A stretch of 64,000 bases of DNA from Clostridium sartagoforme (GTDB taxonomy: Bacteria; Bacillota; Clostridia; Clostridiales; Clostridiaceae), in the NCBI RefSeq assembly GCF_004794105.1, contig NZ_SRYR01000001.1, forward strand, positions 1,240,001 to 1,304,000, given 5' to 3'. Of the stretch, positions 1 through 10,042 are shown piece after piece; position 1 is the first letter of the stretch, and every line of letters begins with the position of its first letter. The position numbers and the translations under genes are program-made. Under the pieces are notes generated by a model. It was not told where the DNA came from, did no database searches, and was given only the letters and a program-made list of their open reading frames with translations.

Positions 1-1
1 T

Positions 2-823
2 ACTTGGGATGAAGCTTTAGCTGATGCAAAAAAATTGACTATCCCTGAAAAACAACAAGCAGGTTACGGAATACTTTCTGCAGAATGGACAGAATGGTTC
101 TTCCAATATTATGTTTGGCAAGCAGGTGGAGATTTAACTAAACAAAATTCTGATGACACTTTATCTTTAACTTTTACAGACCCAGCAGTTATAAAAGCTG
201 CAGAATTTTATCAAACTTTAGTAAAAGAAAAGGTAATTCAATCAGATTTAACTTTGAAATTTAATGATTTAATTCCTCAATTTGCAACAGATAAGATTGC
301 TATGATGCCTTTTGCCGGTGACTGGGTAAGTTGGGCAACAAGCCTTGGTATGAACCCTAATGATATTGGTCTTGCTTTATTCCCTGCTGGTCCTTCTGGA
401 AAACATACAACAGCTATTGGTGGAAATGCAAGAGTTATAAATGCTAAAACAACTCCTGAAAAGAAAGATGCTGCATTCAAATATATAAGTTTTTATGAAA
501 GTAAAGAAGAAAAAACAAAGTTCTATAAAAATATTGAAAGCAAGGGTGTTGTAAATCCTGTAATTATTCCAAGAGATGATTTATCTTTAGATGATATAGT
601 TAAAATGCCAGAAGAATATTCAAAGGTATTAAATGATATTCAAGATGAAGGAAGACTTGAATTCTATGGAAAGGCTACTGTTGCTTCTTATATAGATAAG
701 GCAGTACAAAAAGTAATTTCAGATCCTACTGCTGATCCTACTAAGGAATTTAAAAGTGCTCAAGATTTAGCTGAAAAAGAAGTATTAGAAAAGTTTAATA
801 AAGACATTAAAGCTAATAAATAA
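2..823 (+). CDS. Sugar ABC transporter substrate-binding protein (C-terminal part)
   Basis: The reading frame is open from the window edge, so the N-terminus with its lipoprotein signal lies outside. About 273 residues remain. They show the C-lobe pattern of family 1 extracellular solute-binding proteins: an MMPFAGDW segment, then a helix containing AFKYISFY and a lysine-rich helical tail. Such proteins catch oligosaccharides outside the cell and pass them to an ABC permease. The gene is followed by a hairpin terminator and then by a YesM/YesN-type sensor and regulator, a pairing usual for carbohydrate ABC systems in Firmicutes. The nearby GH20 enzyme suggests, as inference, an amino-sugar oligosaccharide ligand. 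The family call is firm; the substrate is unknown. Confidence 0.85.
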   Translation, partial: TWDEALADAKKLTIPEKQQAGYGILSAEWTEWFFQYYVWQAGGDLTKQNSDDTLSLTFTDPAVIKAAEFYQTLVKEKVIQSDLTLKFNDLIPQFATDKIAMMPFAGDWVSWATSLGMNPNDIGLALFPAGPSGKHTTAIGGNARVINAKTTPEKKDAAFKYISFYESKEEKTKFYKNIESKGVVNPVIIPRDDLSLDDIVKMPEEYSKVLNDIQDEGRLEFYGKATVASYIDKAVQKVISDPTADPTKEFKSAQDLAEKEVLEKFNKDIKANK

Positions 824-835
824 TTATAAATAAAA

Positions 836-885
836 AAGCCCTAGATTATAAGTAATCCATTATCAGTCTAGGGTTTTATTTGTTT
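836..885 (+). terminator. Intrinsic terminator after the binding-protein gene
   Basis: CCCTAGA (839-845) pairs with TCTAGGG (867-873) and is followed by a T-rich tract. It starts 13 bases after the stop codon. Confidence 0.8.
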
Positions 886-930
886 TTATGTTATAATTTT
901 ACTACATTATTTTTTTATTGGAGATTAAAG

Positions 931-2865
931 ATGTTTAAGATATTTCAACATAAATCTAATCTATTAAATAAAATTATCATATACTTTAGAAAAGTACATA
1001 TTTTAAAAAGACTTCTTATTTCTTTTTTAATTGTTATTTTAGTACCTACTATTATAATTGCAACATTTAACTACAGAACTTATTCTAAAGAAATGGAAAG
1101 CACTATTACATATTATTTAGAACTTTTAACTGAAAATATATACGAAATACTATTAAAGGAAATGGAATATTATGAGAACTTATCCTATAAGGTTTATAAA
1201 GATGAGTATATCTCCTCTCTCCTTATAGAAAATGAAAAAATAGCTTTAAATAAAGAATCTACTACAGAAGATAAATCCAAATATGAACAAAACAAAAAAA
1301 TAATAAATGATATGCTTTTTACTTTAACCTCAGATCATGAATATGTAAGTAATGTTCAAATTATAACGCCCTATGACCAATATACTCAAATTAGCCGAGA
1401 TGAAAGAAAAAAAGGTGCAATAATTTCAAATTTAAATATCTTTAGAAATTCACCTGAATATACCGATGCTATAAATAATAATGGTTATCCACTTTGGTTT
1501 GATCAACCTCAAGGGCAAACTATCTTCTTAAATCAAAATAATAATAATCAAACTATCTTTAATCATATTAGTATGTCTAGGTCCTTAATAGATTTCCACA
1601 CAGGTAAAACCTTAGGTGTTATACATATGAATATAGATTTAAGATTTTTAATAAACATAAAAGGAATTAAATTTGATAACAAAGGTAATATTTTATTTAT
1701 GTCAAAGGCTGGATCATTAATGTCTCTTAATGAAAACGTTAAAATCCCTGCAATTTCGCAAGACTCTGAAATTGTAGAAAAAATATACTCAACTTCTTCT
1801 GGCTCTTTAACGGAATATATAAGTGGTAAGCCTTATTTAATCTATTTTAAACAGTTACCTAATTCCCCCTATTATCTTATTTATATAATAGATAAATTAT
1901 CTATTTTTAGTAGCAGTAAAACTATATTTAAGTTAAACTTTAACGTTTTACTTATATGTACTTTTCTGGCTCTTATACTAGCTTATATGGTTACTTTAAG
2001 TATTATTATTCCTTTAAATAAGCTAAAGAAAAACATGGATAAGGCTGCTAGAAAAAACTTAAATGTCTTTTATGAGGACAATTCAAATGATGAAATAAGT
2101 AATTTAGGTAATGATTTCAATAATATGATAGGTGATATTGAATCCTTAATTGATAATTTATATAAAGCTGAAATTAATGAAAAAACCTTAAATTTTAGAA
2201 AGAAAAATGCTGAATTAAATGCCTTACAAATGCAAATTAATCCTCATTTTTTATATAACACCTTAGATTTAATTAGATGGGAATCTATGTATGAAGTAAA
2301 TGGTGAGAGTAAAGTAAGTACGATGATAGAAGACTTTTCTAAACTACTTAGATTAAGTGTAAAAAAGGGCAATGATCTTGTCACTATAGCTGAAGAAATT
2401 AATCATATCCAAGCCTATTTAAAGGTTATAAATTATAAATATACTAATAAAATCCTATTAAAAACTAACTTGAATTTTGATATTTCACAATATAAAATTT
2501 CAAAATTAACCTTTCAACCTTTAGTAGAAAATTCAATTATACATGGTTTTGTAAACAATCCATTAGATAAAACTATAGAAATTAGCGGTTCAGTAGTTAA
2601 TGAAAAAATAGTAATCACTATTAAAGATAATGGTATAGGTATGGAGGAAGATAAAATAAAGGAAGTTAAAAATAGTTTAAGTAATAAAACTATCATTACT
2701 AATAAAATAGGTATTTGTAATGTTAACGAAAGAATTAAGCTTTATTCAAGTGATAAGTTTGGTTTAAGTATCTATAGTAAATATGGTGAAGGGACAATTA
2801 TAACCATTACCTTTCCTACTACTATTGATACTAACTCAGTATCTAAGGAGGGTCTATATGTATAA
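931..2865 (+). CDS. YesM-type sensor histidine kinase
   Basis: A 644-residue membrane kinase. Transmembrane segment 1 lies near residues 28-47 and is followed by a roughly 280-residue extracytoplasmic sensor region. Segment 2 lies near 330-355, then a HAMP-like linker, a His_kinase domain with phosphoacceptor His439 in QINPHFLYN, and an ATPase with LVENSIIHGF (N box) and DNGIGM (G1 box). This order is typical of YesM/LytS-class kinases that sense carbohydrates. I chose ATG 931 because GGAG sits 7 bases before it; a TTG at 880 lies inside the preceding terminator. The 3' end overlaps the next gene by 8 bases, so the two are co-translated. It probably controls the flanking sugar transport or hydrolase genes (inference). 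Confidence 0.92.
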   Translation: MFKIFQHKSNLLNKIIIYFRKVHILKRLLISFLIVILVPTIIIATFNYRTYSKEMESTITYYLELLTENIYEILLKEMEYYENLSYKVYKDEYISSLLIENEKIALNKESTTEDKSKYEQNKKIINDMLFTLTSDHEYVSNVQIITPYDQYTQISRDERKKGAIISNLNIFRNSPEYTDAINNNGYPLWFDQPQGQTIFLNQNNNNQTIFNHISMSRSLIDFHTGKTLGVIHMNIDLRFLINIKGIKFDNKGNILFMSKAGSLMSLNENVKIPAISQDSEIVEKIYSTSSGSLTEYISGKPYLIYFKQLPNSPYYLIYIIDKLSIFSSSKTIFKLNFNVLLICTFLALILAYMVTLSIIIPLNKLKKNMDKAARKNLNVFYEDNSNDEISNLGNDFNNMIGDIESLIDNLYKAEINEKTLNFRKKNAELNALQMQINPHFLYNTLDLIRWESMYEVNGESKVSTMIEDFSKLLRLSVKKGNDLVTIAEEINHIQAYLKVINYKYTNKILLKTNLNFDISQYKISKLTFQPLVENSIIHGFVNNPLDKTIEISGSVVNEKIVITIKDNGIGMEEDKIKEVKNSLSNKTIITNKIGICNVNERIKLYSSDKFGLSIYSKYGEGTIITITFPTTIDTNSVSKEGLYV

Positions 2866-4411
2866 AATGTTAATTGTAGATGATGAAGAAATTGTAGTAA
2901 ATGGTTTAAAACGGTTTGTTAATTGGGAAGCTCTTGGTTATGAAGTTGTAACTAGCTGTACTTCCGTTGATGAAGCTGAAATAATATTAAAGGAAAATAA
3001 TATAGATGTTGTACTAACTGATATAAATATGCCTATTAAATCTGGTTTTGATTTACTTCAAATTTTATGTACAAGCTTTCCTTCTGTAAAATCTATAATA
3101 TTAAGTGGCTATGAAGATTTTGCTTATGCTAAAAAGGCTCTTAAATTTGGTTGCTTTGATTATCTAACAAAGCCTGTTAATTTTAGTGAATTAACTGAAA
3201 TGTTTGAGAAATTAAAAAAAGTTCTTGATTCGAAAAAAAATAGTGAAACTACAAATATGGATTATATTAATATAAAACAAAATATATTGTTAAATAACAT
3301 ATTATGCGGTTCTATAAAGCCTACTGCTTTAGAAAATTTTAATAATATAAAGCTAATAAATGAACCTTATTTTATTATAAGATTAAATATTAACTACAAT
3401 ATTAACCAATATAATGATTTTGTTAGTATCCAAAACATTATTTATTGTAATTTGAATGAAATATTAAAGAGATTTAGTAACTTTTATTATATTGTTGAAA
3501 ATATAAAAGATTTATCAGTAATAGTTTATCCAAAAAGTAAGCATTTAAATTTATCTAATGAATTATTTGAGTTATGCAAAAATGTTTTAGATTCAACCTT
3601 TACTAAAGTAAATATAGGGATAAGTAATATAGATAACGATATTAATAATATTTCCTGTCTATATGAAAATAGCGGTATTGCACTTCTACAAAGCATTAAT
3701 AAAAATGAAATTTCAGTTTTAAACTTTAATGATTTAAAGGGTTTAAAGGATGAATTTCTTCCATTAAGCTCTTATGAAAAGCAAGAATTTACTAAGTATT
3801 TATCTTCTCTTAATACAGATGGTTTTATTGCTTATTCAAAATATTTATTAAATAAAACTTCTACTAATTTAATTTTAGGAAATAATGAACTTTATTCTCT
3901 TGCTATCGAACTGACTGTAATTACTTGTAATTATATTTCTAACTTTAGTTTTGAGAAAAAATTTGAATTTCAAATAGAAGATTTCACAAAAAATCTACTA
4001 AAAAATAGAACTAAAAATAGTATAATAGATTTTTCTTTAAATACCCTTTATAGATTATCCAATAAACTAAATGATATTATTGCTTCTTGTAGTAATAATA
4101 TTATAGATAGTGCTATTTTATTTATAAATCAAAATTATTGGAAGGATATTAGTTTAAATAGCCTATCAGATGTACTATATATTCATCCTATTTACTTAAG
4201 TAGACTCTTTAAAGAAAAAACTGGTCAAAATTATATTAAATATTTAACTGATGTTAGAATAGAAAAAGCTAAGGCTTTATTAAAGGATAGAAATTTAAAG
4301 ATTTATTCCATTACAGAGCTAGTTGGATATGAAAGCCCTAAATATTTTAGTAAGGTTTTTAAAGAAACCGTAGGACTAACTCCTAAGGAATATAGAGATA
4401 GCTTAAATTAA
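2858..4411 (+). CDS. YesN-type response regulator (REC + AraC)
   Basis: A 517-residue regulator. The N-terminal receiver domain has the acidic pair in LIVDDEE, phospho-acceptor Asp55 in LTDINMP and a conserved Lys in YLTKPVN. A poorly conserved middle region of about 270 residues follows. The C-terminal 100 residues are an AraC-type double helix-turn-helix (HPIYLSRLFKEKTG and YESPKYFSKVFKE). ATG 2858 is preceded by AAGGAGG and lies within the last codons of the kinase gene, so the pair is one transcript. It is the cognate partner of the upstream kinase. The target promoters cannot be read here. Confidence 0.93.
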   Translation: MYKMLIVDDEEIVVNGLKRFVNWEALGYEVVTSCTSVDEAEIILKENNIDVVLTDINMPIKSGFDLLQILCTSFPSVKSIILSGYEDFAYAKKALKFGCFDYLTKPVNFSELTEMFEKLKKVLDSKKNSETTNMDYINIKQNILLNNILCGSIKPTALENFNNIKLINEPYFIIRLNINYNINQYNDFVSIQNIIYCNLNEILKRFSNFYYIVENIKDLSVIVYPKSKHLNLSNELFELCKNVLDSTFTKVNIGISNIDNDINNISCLYENSGIALLQSINKNEISVLNFNDLKGLKDEFLPLSSYEKQEFTKYLSSLNTDGFIAYSKYLLNKTSTNLILGNNELYSLAIELTVITCNYISNFSFEKKFEFQIEDFTKNLLKNRTKNSIIDFSLNTLYRLSNKLNDIIASCSNNIIDSAILFINQNYWKDISLNSLSDVLYIHPIYLSRLFKEKTGQNYIKYLTDVRIEKAKALLKDRNLKIYSITELVGYESPKYFSKVFKETVGLTPKEYRDSLN

Positions 4412-4416
4412 ATGAA

Positions 4417-4468
4417 AGTGGCAGGCTACCTAAATTTCTTTAATTAGAAATAGTCATAGTCTACCACT
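4417..4468. terminator. Bidirectional hairpin between convergent genes
   Basis: AGTGGCAGGCTA (4417-4428) pairs with TAGTCTACCACT (4457-4468) with one mismatch and one GU pair. Inside it is a second arm pair, ATTTCT/AGAAAT. It lies between the regulator gene and the convergent GH20 gene. Confidence 0.6.
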
Positions 4469-4504
4469 CTATTTTAAAGGGGAAATTACTTTATTAAATT
4501 TAAA

Positions 4505-6394
4505 TTACCAAGTTAAAGTATTTTGTGTAACTATATCTTTATATCTTATATAAGAAATTAATTTGCATTCTTCTGAAAAATTATTAAGGAAATATAATAT
4601 TTCTTCTTCAAGCTCTTCAATAAAATCAATATTTCCAGTTAAATATTCTTCTAATCTATAGCTTGCTGAATCTAATCTAGCTTTAATTCCTCCAAGCCTT
4701 ATATCAATCACTTCAAAGCCTTGACCCTTACATTCTTTATACCATAGCTTTCTATAGCTATTATGAAAATCATCTAATCTTCTTATTAATTCCTTCAAAA
4801 TGTAAGTTTGTATATTTTCAAGCTCTATCTTGTCTTTATTTAAGTAAGCTTTTCTTAAGTTAATTCCTATTTCCGCTTTTAACTCTAAGAAGCTACTTAA
4901 TTTTGAAAAGGTTAAATACATTTCTTTATATTCTTCTGTTTTTTCAGATATCTTTTCATATTCTTTTGCTAATTTATTATAATGTGAATTTAACTCTAAT
5001 CCTTCAATATGTTTATCAAAGGCTCCTAGTAATATATCTTGATAAGTTAAGTATTTTGATGGATTTGCTTCCTTTAAATTAGGATATTTAACTGTTGGAA
5101 CTAAATCTAGCTTCTCTAATGCAAAGAAATCCTCCATTGATAAACCTGTTAAAAACTCACATCTTCTATTTAACCAATCATCGTCTACTTCTTCATAGTA
5201 GCTATGCTCTGCAAAAAGCATTAACCCTAATAAAGATACATTTAATGGGGCCTCTGATCCATCATCTCCCCATAATGTTACAAGTACTTCATTTATATTT
5301 TTAGCCTTACATAACTTTAAAGCAGCATTAGTTGTTGCAAATGTTTTTGAATAAGTAGGAGCATATCCAAGCCATCTCCAAGATCCACCTGCAAATACTA
5401 TATTATTATTAAATCCTTCTCTAATTTTTAATAACTTTTCATAAACCTCTTCATCGGAATTATAGTAATCCCAGTAAACTAAGCTTACTTCCTTAGGAAT
5501 ATTACTTGAAATTTCCTCTGTTATAACCGTATCTAAATCATAATAATTTCCATTTGGTGCACCAGCTCTAAAAAACATGTCATCCCACATCATTGGTTTA
5601 AAATTATATTTTTTACAAATTTCATTTACAATATTTAAATGTTCAATCATTAACTCATGATGTGATTTGTATCCATTTTTACTAATAGACTCACCTCTTC
5701 CTAAATCAAAGGCTTCATCCATACCAATATGAATATTATTACTTCTAAATACTCCTCTAAGAGTTGAAATCATTGCTTCAATAAATTTATATGTCTTTTC
5801 TTCACCTACTAAAAGAACATCTGCTGTATCTCTAAAATCCTTTGCATACTCATATTTTAAAGTTTGCTTTAAATGTGCAAGGGTTTGAATACAAGGAATT
5901 ACTTCAATACCTAGTGAATAAGCATAATCATCAATCTCTTTCAATTCAGCCTTAGTATATTTCCCCCTTAAATATCCAAAATATTCATATCCATCAATTT
6001 CATAGGTATCTTCAGTATATAACATAAATCTTGAATGCCCCATTAAAGCAACTTTTACTAATAATTTTTTGATTTCTTCTACTTTATATACTGCATTTCT
6101 TGAAACATCAATCATCGTTCCAACTGATTGTATTAATGCTTTTTCATTAAGCTCAAAGTTTTCTTTTCCTTCCTTTATAAACTGAGCATACAAGCTTAAA
6201 GCTCTAAATAAATTATTTCTATTTTTATATTTTATATAATTTTCACTACCATACTTTATTTCTATATCATTAACAGAATTTTCCAAAACATCAAATTCTA
6301 TTGATTCATTTTCATATAGAATGTCTATATTGATTATTTTACTTACATCCTTTAGGACACTTTTTATTTCTTCACTTAATCCATTATAATTCAT
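4505..6394 (-). CDS. Family 20 beta-N-acetylhexosaminidase, cytoplasmic
   Basis: A 629-residue enzyme without a signal peptide. It has an N-terminal alpha/beta domain of about 90 residues, then a TIM barrel containing the GH20 Asp-Glu catalytic pair (Asp226-Glu227 in HIGMDEA), then a helical C-terminal domain. Length and architecture match the cytosolic exo-hexosaminidases of the GH20C type known from streptococci, which remove terminal GlcNAc or GalNAc from imported short oligosaccharides. In GH20 the acetamido group of the substrate acts as nucleophile, held by the Asp. It lies 42 bases after the Gfo/Idh/MocA gene on the same strand, so the two probably form an operon. The class is clear; the exact linkage is inferred. 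Confidence 0.88.
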   Translation of the reverse strand: MNYNGLSEEIKSVLKDVSKIINIDILYENESIEFDVLENSVNDIEIKYGSENYIKYKNRNNLFRALSLYAQFIKEGKENFELNEKALIQSVGTMIDVSRNAVYKVEEIKKLLVKVALMGHSRFMLYTEDTYEIDGYEYFGYLRGKYTKAELKEIDDYAYSLGIEVIPCIQTLAHLKQTLKYEYAKDFRDTADVLLVGEEKTYKFIEAMISTLRGVFRSNNIHIGMDEAFDLGRGESISKNGYKSHHELMIEHLNIVNEICKKYNFKPMMWDDMFFRAGAPNGNYYDLDTVITEEISSNIPKEVSLVYWDYYNSDEEVYEKLLKIREGFNNNIVFAGGSWRWLGYAPTYSKTFATTNAALKLCKAKNINEVLVTLWGDDGSEAPLNVSLLGLMLFAEHSYYEEVDDDWLNRRCEFLTGLSMEDFFALEKLDLVPTVKYPNLKEANPSKYLTYQDILLGAFDKHIEGLELNSHYNKLAKEYEKISEKTEEYKEMYLTFSKLSSFLELKAEIGINLRKAYLNKDKIELENIQTYILKELIRRLDDFHNSYRKLWYKECKGQGFEVIDIRLGGIKARLDSASYRLEEYLTGNIDFIEELEEEILYFLNNFSEECKLISYIRYKDIVTQNTLTW

Positions 6395-6436
6395 TTATTT
6401 CCTCCTTAAAAAGCAAAAAATTATTTATTTGAATTG

Positions 6437-7696
6437 TTACTTTTCTAATCTTTCTTTTATAAATTCATCAATGTTAACAATTACATTATTAAGCCTAGAA
6501 TGTTCAGCAGCAAAAGCCATTACATGACTTTCTACACTTTTACTTGCTGTAGTTTTTATATCAAAATCATTATCTAAAATACTTTTGAAAAATGCCTCTA
6601 TTAATTTAGTATCACCACCATTATGCCCACCTTCTACCTTAATAGGATGTATGGTTGTTTTTTCTCTTTTACCAAATCTTTTTACCTTTATAGTATTTTT
6701 TTCATCATTTCCTCCAACCTCACCTTTTGTAAACATAAGCTTTATTGTTCTATTACAATCTAAAGTAAAGGCTGATAAATTGAAAGTTGCTGTTACACCG
6801 TTTTCATATTCTAGTATAGTTGTCATATGATCTACTACATTATTGTCACATTTATAAACGCACTTTCCGTAATCACCATTCCTCAAGGCATTAACAATAT
6901 TTTCCCTAGTGGGATTTGGATCTAAGTAATTTAGCATAATTGGAGCTTCTCCTAAATATAGTTTAACTGCTGAGTAAGGGCAAGACTCTTCAATACTACA
7001 ATCTAAACAACGCTCACTCATTGTATTCTTATCATAATGCTTACTACATAACTTACTTAAGCTTCCAAAAGCAGCTATTTTCTTGCATTTAGAAGAAGCT
7101 AACCATGTTAATATATCCATATCATGACAGCTTTTAGATAAAATTAATGGTGAAGTTTCATCTGAATTTTTCCAGTTCCCTCTTGTAAAGCTATGTGCAT
7201 AATGCCAGTACCCTATATTTTCATTATGTTGAATGCTCACTAACTCACCAAGTTCTTTACTTTCAATAATTCTTTTTATTTCTTCAAAAAAAGGTGTATA
7301 CCTTAATACGTGTGCTATCATTAACAATTGATTAGGATGTTTTTTTGCTAGTTCCCCAAGCTGAATACATTCATCTAAATTATTAGTCATTGGCTTTTCT
7401 AAAAGTACATGATATCCTTTATCTAAAGCTAATTTACAAGGCGAATAATGATCTTCGTCATTATTTGCAATTATCATAACCTCTCCAAGTCTTTCTTCAT
7501 CTTTAACTTCCTTCCAGCTACAAAATGTTTTTTCTTTTGGAATATCAAAAGCCTCTGCAATCATTTTTCTTTTTTCTTCATTGGGCTCTGCCACTGCTAC
7601 TACCTTTGCAATTTCTGGATTATTAAGTATATATTTTGAATATACATCCTTTCCTCGAGCTCCAGCACCTACTAATACCACATTGATTTTACTCAT
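6437..7696 (-). CDS. Gfo/Idh/MocA family NAD(P)-dependent oxidoreductase
   Basis: A 419-residue protein. It opens with a Rossmann GxGxxG-like motif (VGAGARG) and has the family's EKPM motif near residue 105, whose Lys helps catalysis. The C-terminal domain is alpha/beta. A cysteine cluster (C-x2-C, then C five residues later) near residues 230-245 marks a subfamily; its role, perhaps metal binding, is unknown to me. The family oxidises or epimerises sugars and sugar derivatives. It is the first gene of a two-gene unit with the GH20 hexosaminidase, so a role on the released amino sugar is likely (inference). Start: ATG 7696 behind AAAAGGGG. Confidence 0.88.
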   Translation of the reverse strand: MSKINVVLVGAGARGKDVYSKYILNNPEIAKVVAVAEPNEEKRKMIAEAFDIPKEKTFCSWKEVKDEERLGEVMIIANNDEDHYSPCKLALDKGYHVLLEKPMTNNLDECIQLGELAKKHPNQLLMIAHVLRYTPFFEEIKRIIESKELGELVSIQHNENIGYWHYAHSFTRGNWKNSDETSPLILSKSCHDMDILTWLASSKCKKIAAFGSLSKLCSKHYDKNTMSERCLDCSIEESCPYSAVKLYLGEAPIMLNYLDPNPTRENIVNALRNGDYGKCVYKCDNNVVDHMTTILEYENGVTATFNLSAFTLDCNRTIKLMFTKGEVGGNDEKNTIKVKRFGKREKTTIHPIKVEGGHNGGDTKLIEAFFKSILDNDFDIKTTASKSVESHVMAFAAEHSRLNNVIVNIDEFIKERLEK

Positions 7697-8187
7697 AAAA
7701 TATCCCCTTTTTTAATACTTAAATTATATATTTTCATTATATAACTTTAAAAATTAATATATTAGTATCATTTTTAACTTTTTACCCTAATTTATTAAGA
7801 TGTTAAAAAACCTATAATTGTAGTAATTTCAATAAAATATTATACTCTTTGTAATTTGGGGGATCATTTTATATGAATAAACTCTATAGTGTTATAAGTG
7901 TTGAGAAATATCAATTTTAATATTTTCGATGATAAGATCATCCTTATCCATATAATACTGACATAGTATCACTACAATAATTTTCATGTCTAAATGAGTT
8001 ATTAATGATTCCCCCCTCCTTCTCTATAAAAATCACAATATTTAGCTTCATTCTCGATACCTCTATATTTCTTCCTACATAAATTAAGAAGTCTTGCATA
8101 ATCTTTCATTTTGCTACCTTAAGTAATTCTATTTCTTTGTACATTGCTTTAATTTTGTATTTAATTTCCCTTTGTATAATACTTCTA
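7697..8187. other. Intergenic region with possible micro-ORFs
   Basis: About 490 bases between the oxidoreductase and the broken ABC gene. The minus strand carries a 12-codon ORF whose stop overlaps (ATGA) the start of a 35-codon ORF. A further 31-codon ORF follows near 7910-8010. I found no RNA motif. Confidence 0.4.
8002..8109 (-). CDS. Possible 35-residue small protein
   Basis: The ORF opens at ATG 8109-8107 and has 35 codons. It is rich in Lys, Arg, Tyr and Glu and contains LLNLCRKKYRG and two cysteines. The start overlaps the stop of a short ORF just upstream. AAGGTAG lies about 7 bases before the ATG and could be a ribosome site. It follows the broken ABC transporter on the same strand. 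I do not recognise a family. It may be a remnant of a larger gene or a real micro-protein; this is uncertain. Confidence 0.25.
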   Translation of the reverse strand: MKDYARLLNLCRKKYRGIENEAKYCDFYREGGGNH

Positions 8188-9899
8188 TCAAATTATATAT
8201 TTTTCATTTACATTATATAAATTATAAAAATATAATTTATTATCTATTAATTCTTCTAAACTTCCTTCTTCAATTATTCTTCCATTCTTCATAACATATA
8301 TATAATCACACTTACTCAGTAAATTATAAGATAATTGATGGGTGATAACTATAGTTGAAGTATCTTGCAAACTAAGCACGCTATTATTAATTTCATTAGC
8401 TGTAATATTATCTAGGCTAGAAGTAGCTTCATCTAGAATTAGAAACTTAGCTTTACATATTAATGCCCTTGCAATACCTATCCTTTGCCTCTCTCCCCCT
8501 GAGAATATACTCCCATTCTCACCTACATTGGTATTTAATCCTTTAGGAAGTCTTTTTATAAATTCTGATAGCCCTGAAGCTTCAATTACATCCATAATTT
8601 CTTTATCACTATATTTGTTATATAAAGTTATATTGTTTTTTAAAGTCTCATCAAATAGAAATATATTCTGATGAATATATCCTATTGTCTTGTACAAATA
8701 ACTTGAATCTATTTTAGAGATTTCTATATCATTAATTTTAATTTCTCCATTATTATATTTGTAAAAATTTAAAAGTAACTTGGCAATAGTACTTTTACCA
8801 CTTCCGCTTTCTCCTACAATTGCATACTGTTTACCTTCTTTAAATTTCATATTTATATTGTTTAAAGCCATAACTTCTGAATTTTTGTAATTAAATGATA
8901 TATTCTTTATTAATACTTCTAAAGGTAAATCTCTAAGATCTTGTCCTTTTTCCTCATGAACCTTTTTATTTATAATTTGTTCTAACTTATTTCGTATTTT
9001 TAAAGTAGAATTTATTTCAGCTAAAATAGCTGGCACTTGTTCTAAAGGTGCTACTACTCCTCCAATAAGTTGAGATAAAGATATTACTAATCCAACAGAT
9101 ATTGCTCCTATAATAGCAAAATATCCACCAATAACATATGTAATTACATACATTGCTGAGCTAAATAACATAGATATCCACCCTGCTAAATATACAGTTT
9201 TTCTAGCTTCACATCCACTTTTCTCTCTTATTTTATTCAATTTCGCATTACTTCTTATTATCTTATCTTGAATGTTAAAACTTTTTATTACTTGAAATCC
9301 ATCAAAAAAATCTTTAATTTGAGAGGTATATCTTTTCATGTTTTCTGAATACTTCTCCTGTAAATTTGCTAACTTTATATCAAAAAATTTTGGAATTATA
9401 ATAGAAGATACGGCAACCATAATTAAAATTATAGTTATCGTATAATTTAAGAAAAATACAGTTATAAAGGAAAAGATAAAACTTACAATTACGTTGTATA
9501 AAGATAAAATATTATTATAATAACTATCTCCTAATAGTTTAACATCATTATCTAATATGGAGATATAGGTTCCTGTATTAAATTCATTAAATGCTTCAGT
9601 ATTAAATTTCAATATCTTCGTAAATAAATGATTTTTTAAGTTTACAAAGGTTTCCTTCAGTATATTTTCTTTAATATATTTTACTATTAAAAGAAAAAAA
9701 CAATCTAAAATTGCATATATACCACACCACATTGCAGATATTTTTAGCATATTCAAATTTTTATTAATAGCCGAATTTATAACTGGTTCAAACGATAGTG
9801 CAAACTTAATTGAAAAAAGCATGAAAGTGGAACTAATAATATAAAAAATGCCATCATTATTTTATTTTTAAATAAATATTTTCTTAAGTTATTTTCCAT
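8188..9899 (-). pseudogene. ABC exporter (permease + ATPase) with one-base frameshift
   Basis: A half-size ABC exporter: about six membrane helices, then an ATPase with Walker A GESGSGKST, signature FSGGERQR, Walker B LILDEATSSLD and a switch His in VITHQ. The intact part begins at 9822. The natural start is ATG 9899 behind GGGGAGGTT and encodes a sensible N-terminus (LRKYLFKNKIMMAFFILLVP). It runs out of frame in a T6 run (minus strand; A6 at 9813-9818). Adding one T joins both parts into about 570 residues, the normal length. So the gene is frameshifted, or the run is a slippage or sequencing site. The substrate is unknown. No protease domain is present, so it is not a C39 bacteriocin exporter. 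Confidence 0.8.
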
Positions 9900-10042
9900 A
9901 TAACCTCCCCAATTGATTATCTTTATTTTTGTTATACTTTAATTTCTTTTATAATTTAGAATCTTTACTAAGTTATTACTTATCAATGCTTTTAATCTAT
10001 TTACTAAATAGGATTTAACTAACATAACTTATACTTGTACTA

